A stretch of DNA of 7,706 nucleotides, taken from assembly GCA_018268875.1 (NCBI GenBank), contig JAFDVT010000093.1, positions 1-7,706 of the forward strand, given 5' to 3'. Origin of the DNA: Acidobacteriota bacterium (GTDB taxonomy: Bacteria; Acidobacteriota; Terriglobia; Bryobacterales; Bryobacteraceae). Of the stretch, positions 6,902-7,706 are shown piece after piece. A program made the translations under genes and the position numbers. The notes below the pieces were generated by a model. The model saw nothing but the letters and a program-made list of their open reading frames with translations. It was not told the DNA's origin and searched no databases. Within the stretch, counting starts at the first letter, position 1, and each line of letters starts with the position of its first letter.

Positions 6902-7706
6902 ATGCGGCTTTTTCTGCGTGCACTGCTGCCGGTTTCTCTCTTCACGACGTTGCTATTGGCGGCGAAGACGCCGGTTACGATGACGGATCTGTTAAAGATC
7001 CGTCGTGTGACTTCAGTGGATCTTGCGCCGGATGGCAGTTACGCGATTTACGGTGTACAGTCCGTTGCAGGTGAGGCGGGCGCGGCGCCCACGGCGGATC
7101 CGCCGGCCGGGTACAACACGCATCTTTACTACATCAACCTGAACGACCCGGCGGCGAAGCCTGTGCAGTTGACGCATGGCAAGCGCAACGACACCGGCGT
7201 CGCGATCCGGCCCGATGGCAAAGCGATGGCGTTCCTGCGGGTGGACGACGGTTCGTCGCCGGCGAAGTCGCAGATCTGGCTGATGCCGATCGGCGCGCCG
7301 GGCGAGGCTGTACCGCTGTCGAAAATCGAGTACGGCGTATCGGCGATGCAATGGCGTCGCGACGGGAAAGCTCTGCTGGCGACGTCGTCAATTCCGGCGT
7401 CAAAGCTGGACGGCAAGCCGCATTATTCGATGGATCGGCCGGGGCGCGACTGGTACGACTTTGACAAGAAATTCGCCAACGCGAATCCGGATGGAGATCG
7501 CGCGGCGGTTCGCGCGTGGCTCGAAAAGAATGCCGCGAAAGACAATCCGACAACGATCAACCGCGTGAATTTTCTGGCCGAGCAGGGCTTGGCGCCGCAG
7601 ATGACGATTGCGCATCTGTTCCGCGTGGATGCGGAAACGGGGGAGGCGGTCCAGTTGACGCGCGACTTCTATTCGCACGGCGCGGCGTCGTGGTCGCCGG
7701 ACGGAA
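6902..7706 (+). CDS. S9-family (prolyl oligopeptidase/DPP-like) peptidase, N-terminal part, cut by window end
   Basis: The first 268 codons of a gene that continues past the window. The N-terminus (MRLFLR, then a hydrophobic run to about residue 21, then AAKTP) is a Sec-type signal peptide with likely cleavage near A20/A21. TMTDLLKIRRVTSVDLAPDG is the usual opening of exported S9 peptidases. Beta-propeller blade motifs of the WD40/PD40 type follow: APDG (D44), RPDG (D105), RRDG (D154) and SPDG (D267). The catalytic alpha/beta-hydrolase domain with Ser-Asp-His would lie beyond the window, so peptidase activity is not shown here; a TolB-like propeller protein is the main alternative. It starts 10 bases after the sppA stop, same strand, probably the same operon. 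No strong Shine-Dalgarno is seen. There is no internal stop. Confidence 0.85.
   Translation, partial: MRLFLRALLPVSLFTTLLLAAKTPVTMTDLLKIRRVTSVDLAPDGSYAIYGVQSVAGEAGAAPTADPPAGYNTHLYYINLNDPAAKPVQLTHGKRNDTGVAIRPDGKAMAFLRVDDGSSPAKSQIWLMPIGAPGEAVPLSKIEYGVSAMQWRRDGKALLATSSIPASKLDGKPHYSMDRPGRDWYDFDKKFANANPDGDRAAVRAWLEKNAAKDNPTTINRVNFLAEQGLAPQMTIAHLFRVDAETGEAVQLTRDFYSHGAASWSPDG

Noticed and set aside
1..7706. CRISPR arrays, tRNA/rRNA genes, transposon ends or long repeats
   Set aside because: I scanned by eye and found no regularly spaced repeats, no tRNA-like cloverleaf and no transposase motif. Intergenic space totals under 150 bases.

Overview
The window is a compact, protein-coding stretch of bacterial chromosome, GC-rich by eye (about 60%). 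It holds seven genes and no gap longer than 31 bases. I see no rRNA, tRNA, CRISPR array, insertion sequence or long repeat. The gene mix is a Tat-exported sugar-isomerase-like TIM barrel, an S9-family peptidase with a beta-propeller, SppA and glucarate dehydratase. That mix, with the GC-rich third positions, suggests a soil-type Acidobacteriota (Solibacter/Bryobacterales-like). This assignment is an inference from style, not from a marker gene.

Layout. Left block, + strand (22-2876): a class-V PLP-dependent aminotransferase, then a bacterial bestrophin (four-helix anion-channel family), then a protein of the LCIB/LCIC type, a divergent beta-carbonic anhydrase family first known from algal CO2 concentration. 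The last two genes are tightly coupled. The GAGG ribosome-binding site of the LCIB-like gene overlaps the bestrophin stop codon, and its start is a TTG seven bases later. Middle, - strand (2886-4217): a full-length glucarate dehydratase (gudD), only 9 bases from the convergent LCIB-like gene and 31 bases from the divergent gene on its other side. Right block, + strand (4249 to the window end): a Tat-signal xylose-isomerase-like TIM-barrel protein, a 67K-type signal peptide peptidase SppA starting at the base after the preceding stop codon, and the first 268 codons of a secreted S9-family peptidase that runs off the window.

Most interesting point: the bestrophin and LCIB-type carbonic anhydrase pair. 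In the green alga Chlamydomonas, bestrophin-like proteins of the thylakoid (BST1-3) carry bicarbonate and work with LCIB in the CO2-concentrating mechanism. Here the same two families appear as a two-gene, translationally coupled unit in what looks like a non-photosynthetic bacterium. This suggests a minimal bicarbonate channel plus carbonic anhydrase module. The families are read from motifs; the joint function is inference.

The right block looks like a cell-envelope set (exported TIM barrel, membrane protease, secreted peptidase). Glucarate dehydratase feeds D-glucarate into aldarate catabolism, but no other gene of that pathway is visible here.
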